In this document: positions 8,892 to 18,334 of the stretch, one piece after another | Position numbering within the stretch: the stretch's first letter is position 1 | Layout of the letters: each line of letters starts with the position of its first letter | Assembly: GCA_025782395.1 (NCBI GenBank) | Contig: JALGZD010000161.1 | Location: 62,001 to 126,000 of the forward strand | Origin: a bacterium | GTDB lineage: Bacteria; Joyebacterota; Joyebacteria; Joyebacterales; Joyebacteraceae | Reading direction: 5' to 3' | DNA length: 64,000 nucleotides | Position numbers and translations under genes: made by a program | Notes under the pieces: generated by a model | Told to the model about the DNA's origin: nothing | What the model saw: the letters and a program-made list of their open reading frames with translations, nothing else | Databases searched by the model: none

Positions 8892-9548
8892 ATGAGACTA
8901 CTCGCTGTTGCTGCAGCGGCTCTGCTTCTGCTTGCGAGCGCAGTATCTGCCACGGTTTTTCTCTATGAGGACTTCGAAGGTGAGCCGGAAGGGTGGGTGA
9001 CGCAGGGTCAGATCAACTGCCAGTCTGGTTCGCTCTGGCACCTCGAGGATCACCGCGCCTATGAGGGGCAGAGAAGCGCAGCGTACAACACCGGCTTCCC
9101 GGGCTACAACTACGACATCGGTTACAGCTGGGGTGTCCTTGCATCTCCCTGGCTCGACCTGTCTGACGCGACAGACGTCTATCTTGATTTTTACTCCTGG
9201 CTCGATACGGATGACTGCCCGCTGCCGCTGGATCTGACGCTGGTGATGCTCCGAGCGGACGGGCTGCCGTGGATCCCTCTTTTCCCGGATATTCAGGTGT
9301 TCCCGCAGGAACAGTGGAACCATCTGGGAGCCGACATATCGATCCTGGCAGGTCTTGACCAGGCGAGGGTCGGATTCCTGTTCGACAGTATTGGACCGTT
9401 CTTCAACTACGGCGAGGGTTGGTATCTCGACAACGTGAGGGTTTACGACGGTCAGACGCCGCCGGTGCCGGAGCCTTCGACGCTTCTCCTGCTCGGAACC
9501 GGCCTCATGGGGCTCGGGGCCGTCGCAAGGAAGCGCATCCGCAAGTAG
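8892..9548 (+). CDS. Secreted PEP-CTERM protein
   Basis: A 218-residue protein beginning at ATG 8892 behind AAGGAGGA. It has a cleavable signal peptide (residues 1-20, cut after SAVSA) and a lectin-like beta-rich body (E-D-F-E-G-x-P-E-G-W near the start, G-W-Y-L-D-N-V-R-V near the end). The ending is a textbook PEP-CTERM sorting signal: V-P-E-P-S-T, a hydrophobic helix of about 16 residues (LLLLGTGLMGLGAVA), then R-K-R-I-R-K. Such proteins are cut and exported by an exosortase (EpsH/XrtA class). No exosortase is encoded in this window, so it must lie elsewhere. The body resembles jelly-roll domains that cap secreted enzymes, but no catalytic motif is seen. Confidence 0.92.
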   Translation: MRLLAVAAAALLLLASAVSATVFLYEDFEGEPEGWVTQGQINCQSGSLWHLEDHRAYEGQRSAAYNTGFPGYNYDIGYSWGVLASPWLDLSDATDVYLDFYSWLDTDDCPLPLDLTLVMLRADGLPWIPLFPDIQVFPQEQWNHLGADISILAGLDQARVGFLFDSIGPFFNYGEGWYLDNVRVYDGQTPPVPEPSTLLLLGTGLMGLGAVARKRIRK

Positions 9549-9580
9549 CACGTAAGCAAGCTACATCGCGTAGCTTACTG

Positions 9581-9609
9581 AGAGGCAGGGACTTCGCGTC
9601 CCTGCCTCT
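9581..9609 (+). terminator. Intrinsic terminator after the PEP-CTERM gene
   Basis: A near-perfect 12-bp stem (AGAGGCAGGGAC ... GTCCCTGCCTCT) with a short TTCG-type loop lies 33 bp after the stop. It follows a smaller hairpin at 9558-9577. It also faces the end of the convergent plsY. Confidence 0.8.
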
Positions 9610-9679
9610 TTGCATTGGTGCGCGGGTTCAGGAGTCGGTCGGTCGGTGCAACCGTCCTGAGCCGGCTCCCTCCCGTTTC

Positions 9680-10261
9680 TCAGGGGAGGCGTGTTTTCCT
9701 CTCTCGCAGATGGGCGATAGCGTCGGGGATGTGTCTCAAGACGAGAGGAACGACAATGACGAACGGACTCCAGAGATCGACGCCGCGTTTTCCCGTTCCG
9801 TATGCCAGGGCGATTGCAAAAGGGGCCGCAGCGATGCCGCCGAAGTAGTAGCTGCCCGTGACGCGCAGAAGAACCAGGGCCAGGGCGAGAGCGGCTCCGA
9901 TCTCGAACGGCAGGAAGGCGGCGATGGCGCCCGTCATCGGGCCGGCGCCGCGTCCACCCTTCAATCTGTAGTAGATGGGCCAATTGTGCCCGACGACTGT
10001 TGCTGCGCCGCACGCGATCTGGAGGTTGAACGGTGCACCGGACGCACGGGCGAAGAGCACGGGCAGCAGCCCCTTGACCATGTCGAGCGCCAGAACGGTG
10101 ATTCCCACAGGAACGCCCAGTGCGCGTCCCGCGTTGCGGGCCCCGAGGTTGCCGCTGTCGATCGTCCTCAGGTCGATTCCAGAAAGTGCGCGGCAAATGA
10201 CGTAGGCGGGAGAGATGGCACCGAACAGATAGGAGCCCGCGACGAGCAGAAGGCTCTGCAT
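9680..10261 (-). CDS. plsY: Glycerol-3-phosphate acyltransferase PlsY
   Basis: A 193-residue integral inner-membrane enzyme that moves the acyl group of acyl-phosphate to glycerol 3-phosphate, the first step of phospholipid synthesis. It shows the family motifs in order: D-S-G-N-L-G-A-R-N-A-G-R (the S-G-N-x-G-x-x-N motif, residues about 36-47), then G-H-N-W-P-I-Y-Y-R-L-K-G-G-R-G (around 91-105), where the usual F-K-G-G-K-G has conservative changes. Several hydrophobic helices cover the rest. PlsY normally partners with PlsX, which is not in the window. Confidence 0.93.
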   Translation of the reverse strand: MQSLLLVAGSYLFGAISPAYVICRALSGIDLRTIDSGNLGARNAGRALGVPVGITVLALDMVKGLLPVLFARASGAPFNLQIACGAATVVGHNWPIYYRLKGGRGAGPMTGAIAAFLPFEIGAALALALVLLRVTGSYYFGGIAAAPFAIALAYGTGKRGVDLWSPFVIVVPLVLRHIPDAIAHLRERKTRLP

Positions 10262-10511
10262 GGGTTTCTCCTCAAGGGACGTTGTGCCGCGTGGTGCGTG
10301 AGTTATGCTGCGATCGTCCTCGACTGCCGAGCATGAAGGCTAGCACCTGCGGACAAGGGACGCAATGGACAGGGTTCTACGGGCGCTGCCAATTGACGGC
10401 GGCAGGGCTTGGATCGTGCCGGCGCCGTGGCTTGACGCGTGTGTCAGCGGGTGGTAATGTCAATAGCAGCGGCTGGGCCCCCACCCGGGAATCACGTCCC
10501 GAGGAGATTCC

Positions 10512-12044
10512 GTGTCCGCAGACAGCAGGGCTTCAGGCCGCATCGTGCATCTCATCTCTGTCATCGCGTGTACAACCGTCCTCGCAGTTCTCCTTCCTCT
10601 CGAGTTGGAGGCTCGGCCTCGTGTCGATTTCACGATGGTCATTCGGGATGATATCCCATTACCGGGGGAGGTGCTTGCCTCTCCACCCGAATCGGTTGTT
10701 GATCGGATGTTCGAAACGATACTCTCAGACAGTTGGAGAATCGACTACATGTCGCGGGATGAGAGGGGGCGACGCATCTACCGCGAGCGTTTCTGGACAG
10801 CGAACGACCCGACGCCGACGACGCCTGAGAATGAACTGTACGACGAGTACATGTTGCGGCTGACCTATGCGCTCGCCAACTTCTGTCCTCATGATTCTCT
10901 TGATTGGGACGAGAGGGGAGATATCGCGCTCAGGTTCGGCGTTCCTCCTTCCCGCTCGCTGTTCATGGGGGATGTCGCACCGGATATCGACCCTCCTGCT
11001 GAATTCTGGGTCTATCCGAGGATCGGCATGTCGGTGCGCTTCATCGATCCGATTCTCAAGGGCTGGTATCAGGTGGGAACGGACCGCAAGTATCTTACGG
11101 ACGGGAGGGGGCCGGGATCCAACCAGGTCACCGGCCCAATCGAGCACGGCTGGGGCAAGCTCGAGGCGGAGGGGTACCGGGTTCTTCAAGACGTTCCCAC
11201 AGCATACGAATACCAGCAACCGGCAGAGCCGCTCGTGCTCTTCCACGAAGTTGTGACTGCCGCCGGACCCGGTGGAGCTACCGATGTCGCCATCAACTGG
11301 CAGGTGCTCATGAACCAGCTGAGCTTCTCTGAGGCCGAGGATGGTGGACTGCGCGCGTCGATTGTGAAGCGCATCAGGATACTGAGTGCGGACAACAGTG
11401 TTCTCAACAGCCAAGTGAGGCAGTCAACGGTCCACTGTGAATGCCGGGAGGCTCTGGCCAGCGGTCTCCTGATCACGGACGAGTGGCGAGTGGACATGCG
11501 GCCCGGCAAGTACACGATTGCCATCTCGGTGGAAGACTCGTTGAGCGGAAGGCGCGGAATCGGCCGGAGCAGCGTGCACGTGCAGGACTACACAGTACCC
11601 CATCTGCTCATGAGTGACATACAGCTTGCGATCAAGGTAGGTTCAGGAGACAAATTCTTGCGCATGGGGCGGATGGTCGTCCCGAAGCCGGTGCACGCCT
11701 TCCTGCCGTCCGATGAGCTGGTGATCTACTTCGAGCTATACGGTCTGGCCGAGGACAAGAATGGAGGCTCGCGGTTCACGATTACGACGGAGATCGAAGG
11801 ACGTGAGCACCGAGGCCACGAGAACTGGTTTCAGAGGTTGATCGGCATTCCGAAGCGGGCCGTGGCGGTGTCCTCGAAAGTCGTTGCAGTGGGCGACGCA
11901 CCGAACACGCAGCATTGGTATTCTGTCCTGCTCAGCAATCTGAAGACAGATGTCTACGATCTCCTGATCATCATCAAGGATGCGAACTCCAAGCAGGAGG
12001 TCTCAAGAACTGCCTCGTTCACGGTCATGGTTGTGGACGAATGA
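10512..12044 (+). CDS. Secreted GWxTD-domain protein
   Basis: A 510-residue exported protein. It starts at GTG 10512, five bases after GAGGAG, and has an N-terminal hydrophobic signal (residues 11-30). Residues about 65-190 match the GWxTD domain found in Acidobacteria- and FCB-type genomes: E-R-F-W-T-A-N-D-P-T-P-T-T-P-E-N-E-L-Y-D-E-Y, then D-W-D-E-R-G-D-I-A-L-R-F-G-V-P, then A-E-F-W-V-Y-P-R. The name-giving G-W-x-T-D position reads S-L-D-W-D-E here. The remaining 300 residues are beta-rich. The biochemical role of the family is unknown. It appears monocistronic. Confidence 0.8.
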   Translation: MSADSRASGRIVHLISVIACTTVLAVLLPLELEARPRVDFTMVIRDDIPLPGEVLASPPESVVDRMFETILSDSWRIDYMSRDERGRRIYRERFWTANDPTPTTPENELYDEYMLRLTYALANFCPHDSLDWDERGDIALRFGVPPSRSLFMGDVAPDIDPPAEFWVYPRIGMSVRFIDPILKGWYQVGTDRKYLTDGRGPGSNQVTGPIEHGWGKLEAEGYRVLQDVPTAYEYQQPAEPLVLFHEVVTAAGPGGATDVAINWQVLMNQLSFSEAEDGGLRASIVKRIRILSADNSVLNSQVRQSTVHCECREALASGLLITDEWRVDMRPGKYTIAISVEDSLSGRRGIGRSSVHVQDYTVPHLLMSDIQLAIKVGSGDKFLRMGRMVVPKPVHAFLPSDELVIYFELYGLAEDKNGGSRFTITTEIEGREHRGHENWFQRLIGIPKRAVAVSSKVVAVGDAPNTQHWYSVLLSNLKTDVYDLLIIIKDANSKQEVSRTASFTVMVVDE

Positions 12045-12121
12045 TGGCTCCAAGCGAACTCCGCGGCGTGGCTCGATGTGTGGCGCCGTTGGGGGGAGGG
12101 ATCCTGGGGGCTCCAGCGTGC

Positions 12122-12150
12122 TTGACGGTGGCAGGAAAATGTGGTATTCT
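12122..12150 (+). promoter_or_regulatory. Sigma-70-type promoter of a tagged secreted protein
   Basis: A -35 TTGACG (12122-12127) and a -10 TATTCT (12145-12150) are spaced by 17 bp. The leader to ATG 12257 is about 100 bases. Confidence 0.75.
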
Positions 12151-12256
12151 TTAGAATAGGAAGAGAATGAACCGGTAAGGTCGGGTCAGTCTCAACGTGT
12201 GTTGGGACGTTCGATGGTCGATGCTTCACAGTCAACAGACGGAGGTATGGAAAGCG

Positions 12257-13054
12257 ATGAGAAAGAGCTACTCCATCGTCGCGGTCTTCATCGTCATGGC
12301 GCTTGCATCGTCGGCGCTTGGCACCGAATACCAGACGGTCGACGCGTACAAGAACTGTATTGGCGTTCGCTCGCTGAACGCGGCCTACACGTCGAATCTC
12401 ATGCCTGGCGACACCTACACGGTCACCGTGGATGGCAACGCCAGAGCGAGTATGTACGAGGATTCCGACTACGACGGCGTCTTCCTCTACTACTACGACG
12501 GCACGGCTCCGGTTCACCCGAAGATGGTCGTGGTCAACAAGGAAGAGGAGCATACGTTTGTCGCGAGTGGGAGTGATTTCTACGCGTTCCTGGTCGACAA
12601 GTCGATGAAAGACACGGCCGACAATAGCGGTTCGATGACCGTTACCATCACCGGAGAGCCGGGGTTCCGTGAGGAGCTTATAGTTGACGCGCTTTTCAAT
12701 TGTATTGGTCTCTTCGAGTTCGGCGCCGCGAAGAAGTACCTCACAGGGGGAAACACATATTCCACGACCGTAAGCGGAGATGCCGCCACGAACGGTGATC
12801 CGACCGGTTACTTCGATGGCGTCTGCCTCTTCTACAGGCACATCAGCAGACCCTATCATCCCATTCTCGATGTTCTCGAGGTTGGTGACGAGAGGTTGAT
12901 CACCCCGCACAGCACCGGGTGGGTCTTCTGCTTCCTGCTCGACGAGACCGTTGATGCTATGGGCAATAATTCCGGCTCGATGCTTCTGAGCTTCGAGGAA
13001 GAGACGGCCGTAGAGGAGTCGAGCTGGGGCAGTGTGAAGGCGATGTACCGCTAA
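12257..13054 (+). CDS. Secreted protein with the C-terminal WGxIKxxYR tag
   Basis: A 265-residue protein of no recognised family. The start is ATG 12257 (M-R-K-S-Y-S-I-V), 11 bases after GGAGG; a nearer ATG is out of frame. A signal peptide is cut near S-A-L-G|T-E. The body contains two similar halves of about 110 residues, each opening with V-D-A-x-x-N-C-I-G and carrying a Y-x-D-G-V-x-L-F/Y-Y strand and N-N/D-S-G-S-M near its end, so it is an internal duplication of a beta-sandwich. The last residues, V-E-E-S-S-W-G-S-V-K-A-M-Y-R, match the tag on five other exported proteins in the window. It has its own promoter and terminator. Function is unknown; surface display or secretion is inferred. 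Confidence 0.85.
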   Translation: MRKSYSIVAVFIVMALASSALGTEYQTVDAYKNCIGVRSLNAAYTSNLMPGDTYTVTVDGNARASMYEDSDYDGVFLYYYDGTAPVHPKMVVVNKEEEHTFVASGSDFYAFLVDKSMKDTADNSGSMTVTITGEPGFREELIVDALFNCIGLFEFGAAKKYLTGGNTYSTTVSGDAATNGDPTGYFDGVCLFYRHISRPYHPILDVLEVGDERLITPHSTGWVFCFLLDETVDAMGNNSGSMLLSFEEETAVEESSWGSVKAMYR

Positions 13055-13106
13055 TTGCACGCCACACCACGCGTGGCATGCATACGACTGCGCTGATCGA
13101 CACAGC

Positions 13107-13140
13107 AAGAGGGGCCTGCCGGCATGGGCGGGCCCCTCTT
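13107..13140. terminator. Bidirectional terminator hairpin
   Basis: A long inverted repeat, AAGAGGGGCC ... GGGCCCCTCTT, lies between the convergent tagged gene and the C25 peptidase-like gene. Confidence 0.8.
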
Positions 13141-13192
13141 CTTGTTCCTTCCAGTGGATTCAACACCCTCCATCCTGACGAAGACCGCAGGA

Positions 13193-16100
13193 TCAGCGGA
13201 GGAGTACCACCTTGTGGCAGTCCTTCCGCGGACCGGCCTCCAGACGGATGAAGTAAATGCCGCTCGCCACGGTGTGCCCCCGGCTGTCCCTGCCGTCCCA
13301 GGCGAATACGTGGTTGCCTGCCGGGATCTCGCCATCGTGCACTGTTCTCACGAGACGACCCGAGGGGCTGTAGATCCTGAGTTGGACCGGACCCTCTTCC
13401 GGGAGCGCGAGGCGCATCGTCGTCGCTTGGCTGAATGGGTTCGGGAAACATGGACGGAACCGGAAGGCCGAGGGGACCGGATCGTCTTGCACTCCCGTCG
13501 CCGAGAGGTCCACGTGGAGATCGTGGCGAAGCACTGCGTTGTACGAACCCTCACCGGCCGTCACGTCGATCCACAGTGTAAGCATCGTATCATCCACCGC
13601 ATCGGATATCTCGATCGCGAATGGATCGTATGCGCTGCTCTCGGAGTTTCCTACCCCGATATCCGGAGAGCTTCCACCAGCATCGATGATAGTCACGAGC
13701 GCTTCATCCGACGAGAGTGTCAGTGTCACCCCAGTCGCCGCAGCCAGACCGTTGTTCGTCAGCGTCACGGACAAGGTCACGGTTTCCCCGGGGCCTGCGA
13801 GACCGTTTCCATCACCCAAGGCTGCGTCGTCGAGCACCACGTCTGTCAGCACGAGCCAAGGGAGGTTCGGCTCATCCGGTGTTGTTGTTGTGTATAGAAT
13901 CGCCGTGCCGTTGACCAGCGGGGTAGCATGGCCGTCGTAAGCGCCGTCGAAGAGGTACTCGAGCCCGTCGCTCTCATCCGGGTTCTCAATTCCGACCGTA
14001 CACGCTGTCGGATCGGCCACAGTCTCGTACTGGACCAGGATCATGCCGTCGTCGGTGGGCGTCGGGTACTCGGACTCCTTCAGGAAGATGATCTGGAACG
14101 TCTCGGTGTTGGACGTTCCGTAGTGGGGCACCTCGTCGAACTGGATGATGAACCTGTCGTTGGAGGCGTCGTACCACTTGTAGATATCGCCTCCGGCTGA
14201 TGGGTCAAGGTCGTCCCAAAGACCGGCGATCATGTTCTCGGGTCCGTCAACATTGGGAATGCCCGAGTTGTGGCCGAACCGATAGTCCTCGATACCCATC
14301 GAGATGAACCCGTTCGAGCAGACCGACATCCTCAGGTAATGGGTGCCGTAGTGCTGGAAACCGAACGGCATGTTCACGGTTGTTATCACATCGTCCTCAT
14401 CCGTGATCTCTGCGATGAGGCTTCCGGGACCGGGCGGCGCGATGTCGTACCAGTCGAACGACGGCGCCCCACCGTAGGTTAGGTCGCCGGAGTCGAAGGC
14501 GTAGTAGCCGTAGCTGTCAGGGCCGGTTACAAGGGAAGCCGTCGGCCCCGAGATGACTAGATCGAAATCCACGGTCTCGGCGTACGCGTACGAGTGGCCT
14601 TGGCCTGCGATAAGAAGTCTGAGGGCCACGTTGGTGCCGTCGGGCGCCCTCGGAGAAATCTGCAGCACGAAGGGCGTCTCCGAGTTGTCTCGCAATGCTC
14701 CGGCCGCCATGTCTCCAAGAGCCGCTGCGGCCGAAGTGACCGCGATGTACGGATTGAGGGTCGTCATCTCGGCGACGATCGATTCGGCGTCGCACTCACC
14801 GACGTTCTCAAGCGTCACCGTGAGGCCGATCACCTCGCCGGGACTTGCCGTTGCTTCTCCGTCTCCCGCGGGGGCCGCATCGTCTATCCCGACAACAACG
14901 ATGTCGAGGTCGGCGCTGGCCACCGGTATCGGTGGCGGCGAAAGAACGCGCAGAGAACCGCTGTATGTTGTAGCGAGCTCGTACACGACCATCGATCCCA
15001 CTCTGCATGTGGGTGAGATCGATATCTCAAGGGGAGGAGTTCCCCAGCAACTCGCCTGCGCTGCGATATCGCCGAAAGCGGATACGCTGTCGACCACGGC
15101 TACGTACGGCGCGTCACTTCTCAGCACGGTGGACGTCGAGTAGGCGATCGCATCGCCCACATTCTCGAACTCGATCGATATCACCGCTGATTCGCCGGGG
15201 CTCAGAAGCCCGTCGCCATTGCCGCCTGCTGAATCGTCTATTGCGATATCGGCAAAGAGCACGAATGGTCCGCTGTCCAGCACCTGGGTTGTCCCCTCGT
15301 AGGGGACGAATCCCTGCGCCGTCACAGTCACGCTGAGCGCGCCGGACGAAGCGGGGGTAAGCGGGAACGACACCTGCCCGGTTCCGTCAGTGTGCGCCCA
15401 CGCGTATATGTCTCCGTCCTTCAGACAGGCGACGAGCGCTCCCTCGAGTGCTTGGCCCCCTGAGAGCACCGAAACGACGAACGTTCCCTGTCCGGCGTGG
15501 TAGTATCCGTCGTGAAGGACCGTCATCTCTCCCGGATTTTCGAGCCAGAGATTCATCTCCGGGTCTCCCAGAAGGTTCCACGCCTCGTATTCCTGCTGTA
15601 CTTGGTCGAAGTTGTAGATGGACATCTTGGCGGCGACGCATGCCGCTCCCAGCACGCCACCGTCTTCCCCGAAGACGTGTTCGAAGAAGCCCGTTGCGCC
15701 TGCGCCCCTGCGTCTGGAAAGCGGTTGGCTTGCCGCGATGACGGTATTACTCCCGAAAAAGGCGACAGCACCACGTGGATAGGATGCGGTGCCTGCACGG
15801 ACGAATGCTTCACAAATGAATCCATCCTGGTGATATGAGCCTGTTCCGCACGTCGCCGATATGATGATGGGCAGTTTCCATCCGTTCGTCAGGCTGTTCG
15901 GGTCGATGTCGAAAGGATACGGCCATTCGTACCAGGCCTGGCCCCGGAAGTTGAGAAAGCCGCGTCCCGCGTTGACGGAAGCATAGAAATCGTTCCTGGT
16001 AGTGTCGTTTCTGCGGAAGAGCGTGTCTATCGGAGCGAACCCTGCAGCATCCATGAGATCGTAGATGAGCCACGTGTTGGCGTAGTAGATTGCATCGCCG

Positions 16101-17290
16101 GAATCGTAATCCTCGGCGATCATGAGCGTCGCGCTTGCCGGCCAGTCGGCATCCCCCGTGAGCGGCGTGCGCTCGTAGCCGAGGATCTTCGCGACCTGCG
16201 TTGCGCAGTCGGCGGGGGAGTCGGCCGAGATCCGGCCGATCATCACATCGACGAAGTAGTCCGTACCCTCCAGTGTCGCGTAGTAGTCGTCGGTCCAGGT
16301 GAGGCCGTCGTACGCCGGGAGCTGTTCGGTGTCGCCGACCAGCAGCACATACTCCGGGGTGACTTCCCAGGTGTCGTAGGCATTCTGGATGTAGGCTCTG
16401 ATGTCGTCCGCACCGGAACCGACATCGGCGAGTGTCACAACCTTCGTCTGGATACCCTTCTTGTGTTTCCACTCGGCGAGATCATCGATCTCGCTCTCAT
16501 ATGAATCTGCCGTGATGATGAGATATCTTGCACCGTACGGCAGTTCGTCGCGACCCCCGAGGTCTCCGGAGACCGCTGTCCGAGCATCATGCGCCGCGGA
16601 GTGGCCCGGGGCGTAGTTGATGACCCGGTCTCTGTAGACAGCTCGAAACGCCGGTGCTTCAACCCTGTGGATCTCTCGCTTCTCGTTGACTCCGGTACCC
16701 GGCGACGTCTCGATCCTCAGGATGACCGAGCTGTTCGCGCTCTCCTCCGAAGCCGTGGGTGGGCGAGGTTCGTACGTCACGCTGACTATCCTGAGATCGC
16801 GCATGATGCCGGGCTCCGAGACCTCCACGACTCCATCCCGGTCGGCGGTCCAGGTGATGCGACCAGTGTCCGGAACGCGCACGAGAACGGAGAAGCCGGC
16901 GGGAGAAGGCGACCGCGCGCTCCACACTTCCCCTGATCGGGCGGCGGGCAAGGACCCTCCGGTGAGAGAGGATGCGTTCGCTGACGAGCGGTCCGGTCGG
17001 AAGTTGAAGACCGGGTGCAGCTCTTCGCCGGGCTGCGACTCCGAGTCGGCGGAGCTCGCCCGATTCCACGAGACGCCGAAGCGCAAGACGATCGCGTCGT
17101 CGGCGCTCGTGAGGAGCTCGGCCGTTGCCTCGCAAGCGTATTCGTGCGGGTCGCTGATGGGCGCAGCGGCGATCTCACCGCCGGAGATCTCGGTAGCGGA
17201 GAGCAGCGATGCGGGAATGAGCATAAGGCACAGAGCAATGACAGCGAGTATCAGGGAGGCGGTCGCATGCCGCGTAGGAATTGGACGCAA
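13193..17290 (-). CDS. Gingipain-like (peptidase C25) surface protein with FlgD-Ig C-terminus
   Basis: A 1365-residue exported protein. I place the start at TTG 17290, six bases after AGGAGG; the longer ATG reading at 17380 adds 30 non-signal residues. After the signal peptide comes a pro-region (to about 210). A caspase-fold C25 domain follows (about 215-600; A-R-Y-L-I-I-T-A-D, Y-V-L-L-V-G-D, D-V-M-I-G-R-I-S). Next are two acidic CARDB-like beta-sandwiches, a Nidogen-like stretch, a third sandwich, and a final FlgD-Ig-like domain (F-x-P-C-F-P-N-P-F, then A-W-D-G-R-D-S-R-G, ending K-V-V-L-L-R), as in type IX secretion substrates. The catalytic Cys is present (S-A-T-C-G-T-G). The His motif G-H-G seen in gingipains reads R-G-Q-A-W here, so activity is doubtful. 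Confidence 0.88.
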   Translation of the reverse strand: MRPIPTRHATASLILAVIALCLMLIPASLLSATEISGGEIAAAPISDPHEYACEATAELLTSADDAIVLRFGVSWNRASSADSESQPGEELHPVFNFRPDRSSANASSLTGGSLPAARSGEVWSARSPSPAGFSVLVRVPDTGRITWTADRDGVVEVSEPGIMRDLRIVSVTYEPRPPTASEESANSSVILRIETSPGTGVNEKREIHRVEAPAFRAVYRDRVINYAPGHSAAHDARTAVSGDLGGRDELPYGARYLIITADSYESEIDDLAEWKHKKGIQTKVVTLADVGSGADDIRAYIQNAYDTWEVTPEYVLLVGDTEQLPAYDGLTWTDDYYATLEGTDYFVDVMIGRISADSPADCATQVAKILGYERTPLTGDADWPASATLMIAEDYDSGDAIYYANTWLIYDLMDAAGFAPIDTLFRRNDTTRNDFYASVNAGRGFLNFRGQAWYEWPYPFDIDPNSLTNGWKLPIIISATCGTGSYHQDGFICEAFVRAGTASYPRGAVAFFGSNTVIAASQPLSRRRGAGATGFFEHVFGEDGGVLGAACVAAKMSIYNFDQVQQEYEAWNLLGDPEMNLWLENPGEMTVLHDGYYHAGQGTFVVSVLSGGQALEGALVACLKDGDIYAWAHTDGTGQVSFPLTPASSGALSVTVTAQGFVPYEGTTQVLDSGPFVLFADIAIDDSAGGNGDGLLSPGESAVISIEFENVGDAIAYSTSTVLRSDAPYVAVVDSVSAFGDIAAQASCWGTPPLEISISPTCRVGSMVVYELATTYSGSLRVLSPPPIPVASADLDIVVVGIDDAAPAGDGEATASPGEVIGLTVTLENVGECDAESIVAEMTTLNPYIAVTSAAAALGDMAAGALRDNSETPFVLQISPRAPDGTNVALRLLIAGQGHSYAYAETVDFDLVISGPTASLVTGPDSYGYYAFDSGDLTYGGAPSFDWYDIAPPGPGSLIAEITDEDDVITTVNMPFGFQHYGTHYLRMSVCSNGFISMGIEDYRFGHNSGIPNVDGPENMIAGLWDDLDPSAGGDIYKWYDASNDRFIIQFDEVPHYGTSNTETFQIIFLKESEYPTPTDDGMILVQYETVADPTACTVGIENPDESDGLEYLFDGAYDGHATPLVNGTAILYTTTTPDEPNLPWLVLTDVVLDDAALGDGNGLAGPGETVTLSVTLTNNGLAAATGVTLTLSSDEALVTIIDAGGSSPDIGVGNSESSAYDPFAIEISDAVDDTMLTLWIDVTAGEGSYNAVLRHDLHVDLSATGVQDDPVPSAFRFRPCFPNPFSQATTMRLALPEEGPVQLRIYSPSGRLVRTVHDGEIPAGNHVFAWDGRDSRGHTVASGIYFIRLEAGPRKDCHKVVLLR

Positions 17291-17415
17291 GTACTTCCTC
17301 CTGCCGTTTTTGTGACCGAGCCCGCACCGCTGTGCTGAGCCGGTTCGCATCGACTCCGGGTGGCGCTGGGCTACGTTCACACCGACACTGACGATAACGC
17401 CTGATCCTACAACAC

Positions 17416-17444
17416 ATTATCGCACATTTTACAAGGGTCGTCAA
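17416..17444 (-). promoter_or_regulatory. Sigma-70-type promoter of the C25 peptidase-like gene
   Basis: On the minus strand a -35 TTGACG (17444-17439) and a -10 GATAAT (17421-17416) are spaced by 17 bp. They lie about 125 bp before the TTG start, within an AT-rich patch. This placement also supports a start downstream of 17380. Confidence 0.7.
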
Positions 17445-17467
17445 TTGCTGGATTGATGAGGCGCCGC

Positions 17468-17896
17468 TCAGGAACTCGCGAGATCGCTTGGGAGAGGCCC
17501 CATCGAGACGCATCTGGCCTCGCCGGTAGCGATCCTGGTGCCGTCAGGCAGAATCGCTGTGGCCGCCACGCGGAAGGTCCGGCGACGGGCCTCGATGAGG
17601 CCGGCCGTTACGGTCACTGTCTGTCCGACGCTGAGAGGGGAGAGAAACCGCACGGAGAGCTCCGCAGTTACGGCGAGATGCCCCATTCTGTTGAGAAGAG
17701 TAACCATTGTCTCATCCAGAACCGTGCTGATGAGTCCGCCGTGAACGATGTTACCATAGCCTTGGAACTTCTTCGGGAAGGCGACTGTGGTGCGTACGTG
17801 CTTTCCCGTGTAGTCGAATTCAAGGTGCAGACCATCCGCGTTCTTCTTCCCACAGGCGAAACACATTGAGTTGTCCGCAAACTCCACGCTTTTCAT
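17468..17896 (-). CDS. Hotdog-fold thioesterase, PaaI family
   Basis: A 142-residue cytoplasmic protein. It opens with C-F-A-C-G-x-x-N-x-x-G-L-H-L, common in the PaaI/YbgC-like thioesterase subfamily. It continues with the hotdog core Y-G-N-I-V-H-G-G-L-I-S-T-V-L-D-E, where H-G-G and D/E supply the usual catalytic surface, and L-S-V-R-F-L-S-P-L-S-V-G-Q. It probably hydrolyses an acyl-CoA thioester, but the substrate is unknown. Its start overlaps the end of the upstream DUF2007 gene by 4 bp, so the two form an operon. Confidence 0.88.
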   Translation of the reverse strand: MKSVEFADNSMCFACGKKNADGLHLEFDYTGKHVRTTVAFPKKFQGYGNIVHGGLISTVLDETMVTLLNRMGHLAVTAELSVRFLSPLSVGQTVTVTAGLIEARRRTFRVAATAILPDGTRIATGEARCVSMGPLPSDLASS

Positions 17897-18231
17897 GAAC
17901 TGCCCCCGTTGTTCACCGGTCCATCGCCGTCCGATGTCCCGATGTCAGGGTCCTCGATGATCTCCGCGGGCGTATCCACGACCGCGCGTGCTTCATCGAG
18001 TCGATCCGCAGCAACCAGGACCTCAACAGCTCCGAGTCCGTCTATGGTCATGGCAAGTAGCTTCGTCATGGCTTCCATCTTGAGCGTTGTCTCTATGCCG
18101 GCGGCCTCGAGCACGCTCTTCAGGGTCAGCGCCTCCATCTCACCGCTCGCGACGTATGCTACGGCCAGGTCCGCATCGTGGTCTGAGCCCGTCCGATCTT
18201 CATATCGGTCATCTCTATCGTCTTGAGGCAT
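17893..18231 (-). CDS. DUF2007-type small protein
   Basis: A 112-residue cytoplasmic protein. The core, V-A-Y-V-A-S-G-E-M-E-A-L-T-L-K-S-V-L-E-A-A-G-I-E ... V-E-V-L-V-A-A-D-R-L-D-E-A-R-A-V-V, matches the small DUF2007 fold (putative signal-transducing or metal-handling), whose function is unsettled. It has an acidic N-terminal extension and a Gly/Asn/Ser-rich tail. The ATG at 18231 is preferred over that at 18237 because GAGGGAG abuts the latter. It is the first gene of a two-gene operon with the thioesterase. Confidence 0.78.
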   Translation of the reverse strand: MPQDDRDDRYEDRTGSDHDADLAVAYVASGEMEALTLKSVLEAAGIETTLKMEAMTKLLAMTIDGLGAVEVLVAADRLDEARAVVDTPAEIIEDPDIGTSDGDGPVNNGGSS

Positions 18232-18334
18232 CAGCATCTCCCTCTGGAGTTGTCAGGCTGCCTGCTTCTCAAGGCAGTATACTCCCGTGGATGTCCGGAT
18301 ACTACCCGGCATACCCTTTCGTCTTTCGGGCGCA

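Noticed and set aside
11954-13108. A 384-residue minus-strand open frame
   Set aside because: It lies antisense to the tagged secreted gene and the end of the GWxTD gene, both well supported by motifs, ribosome sites and a promoter.
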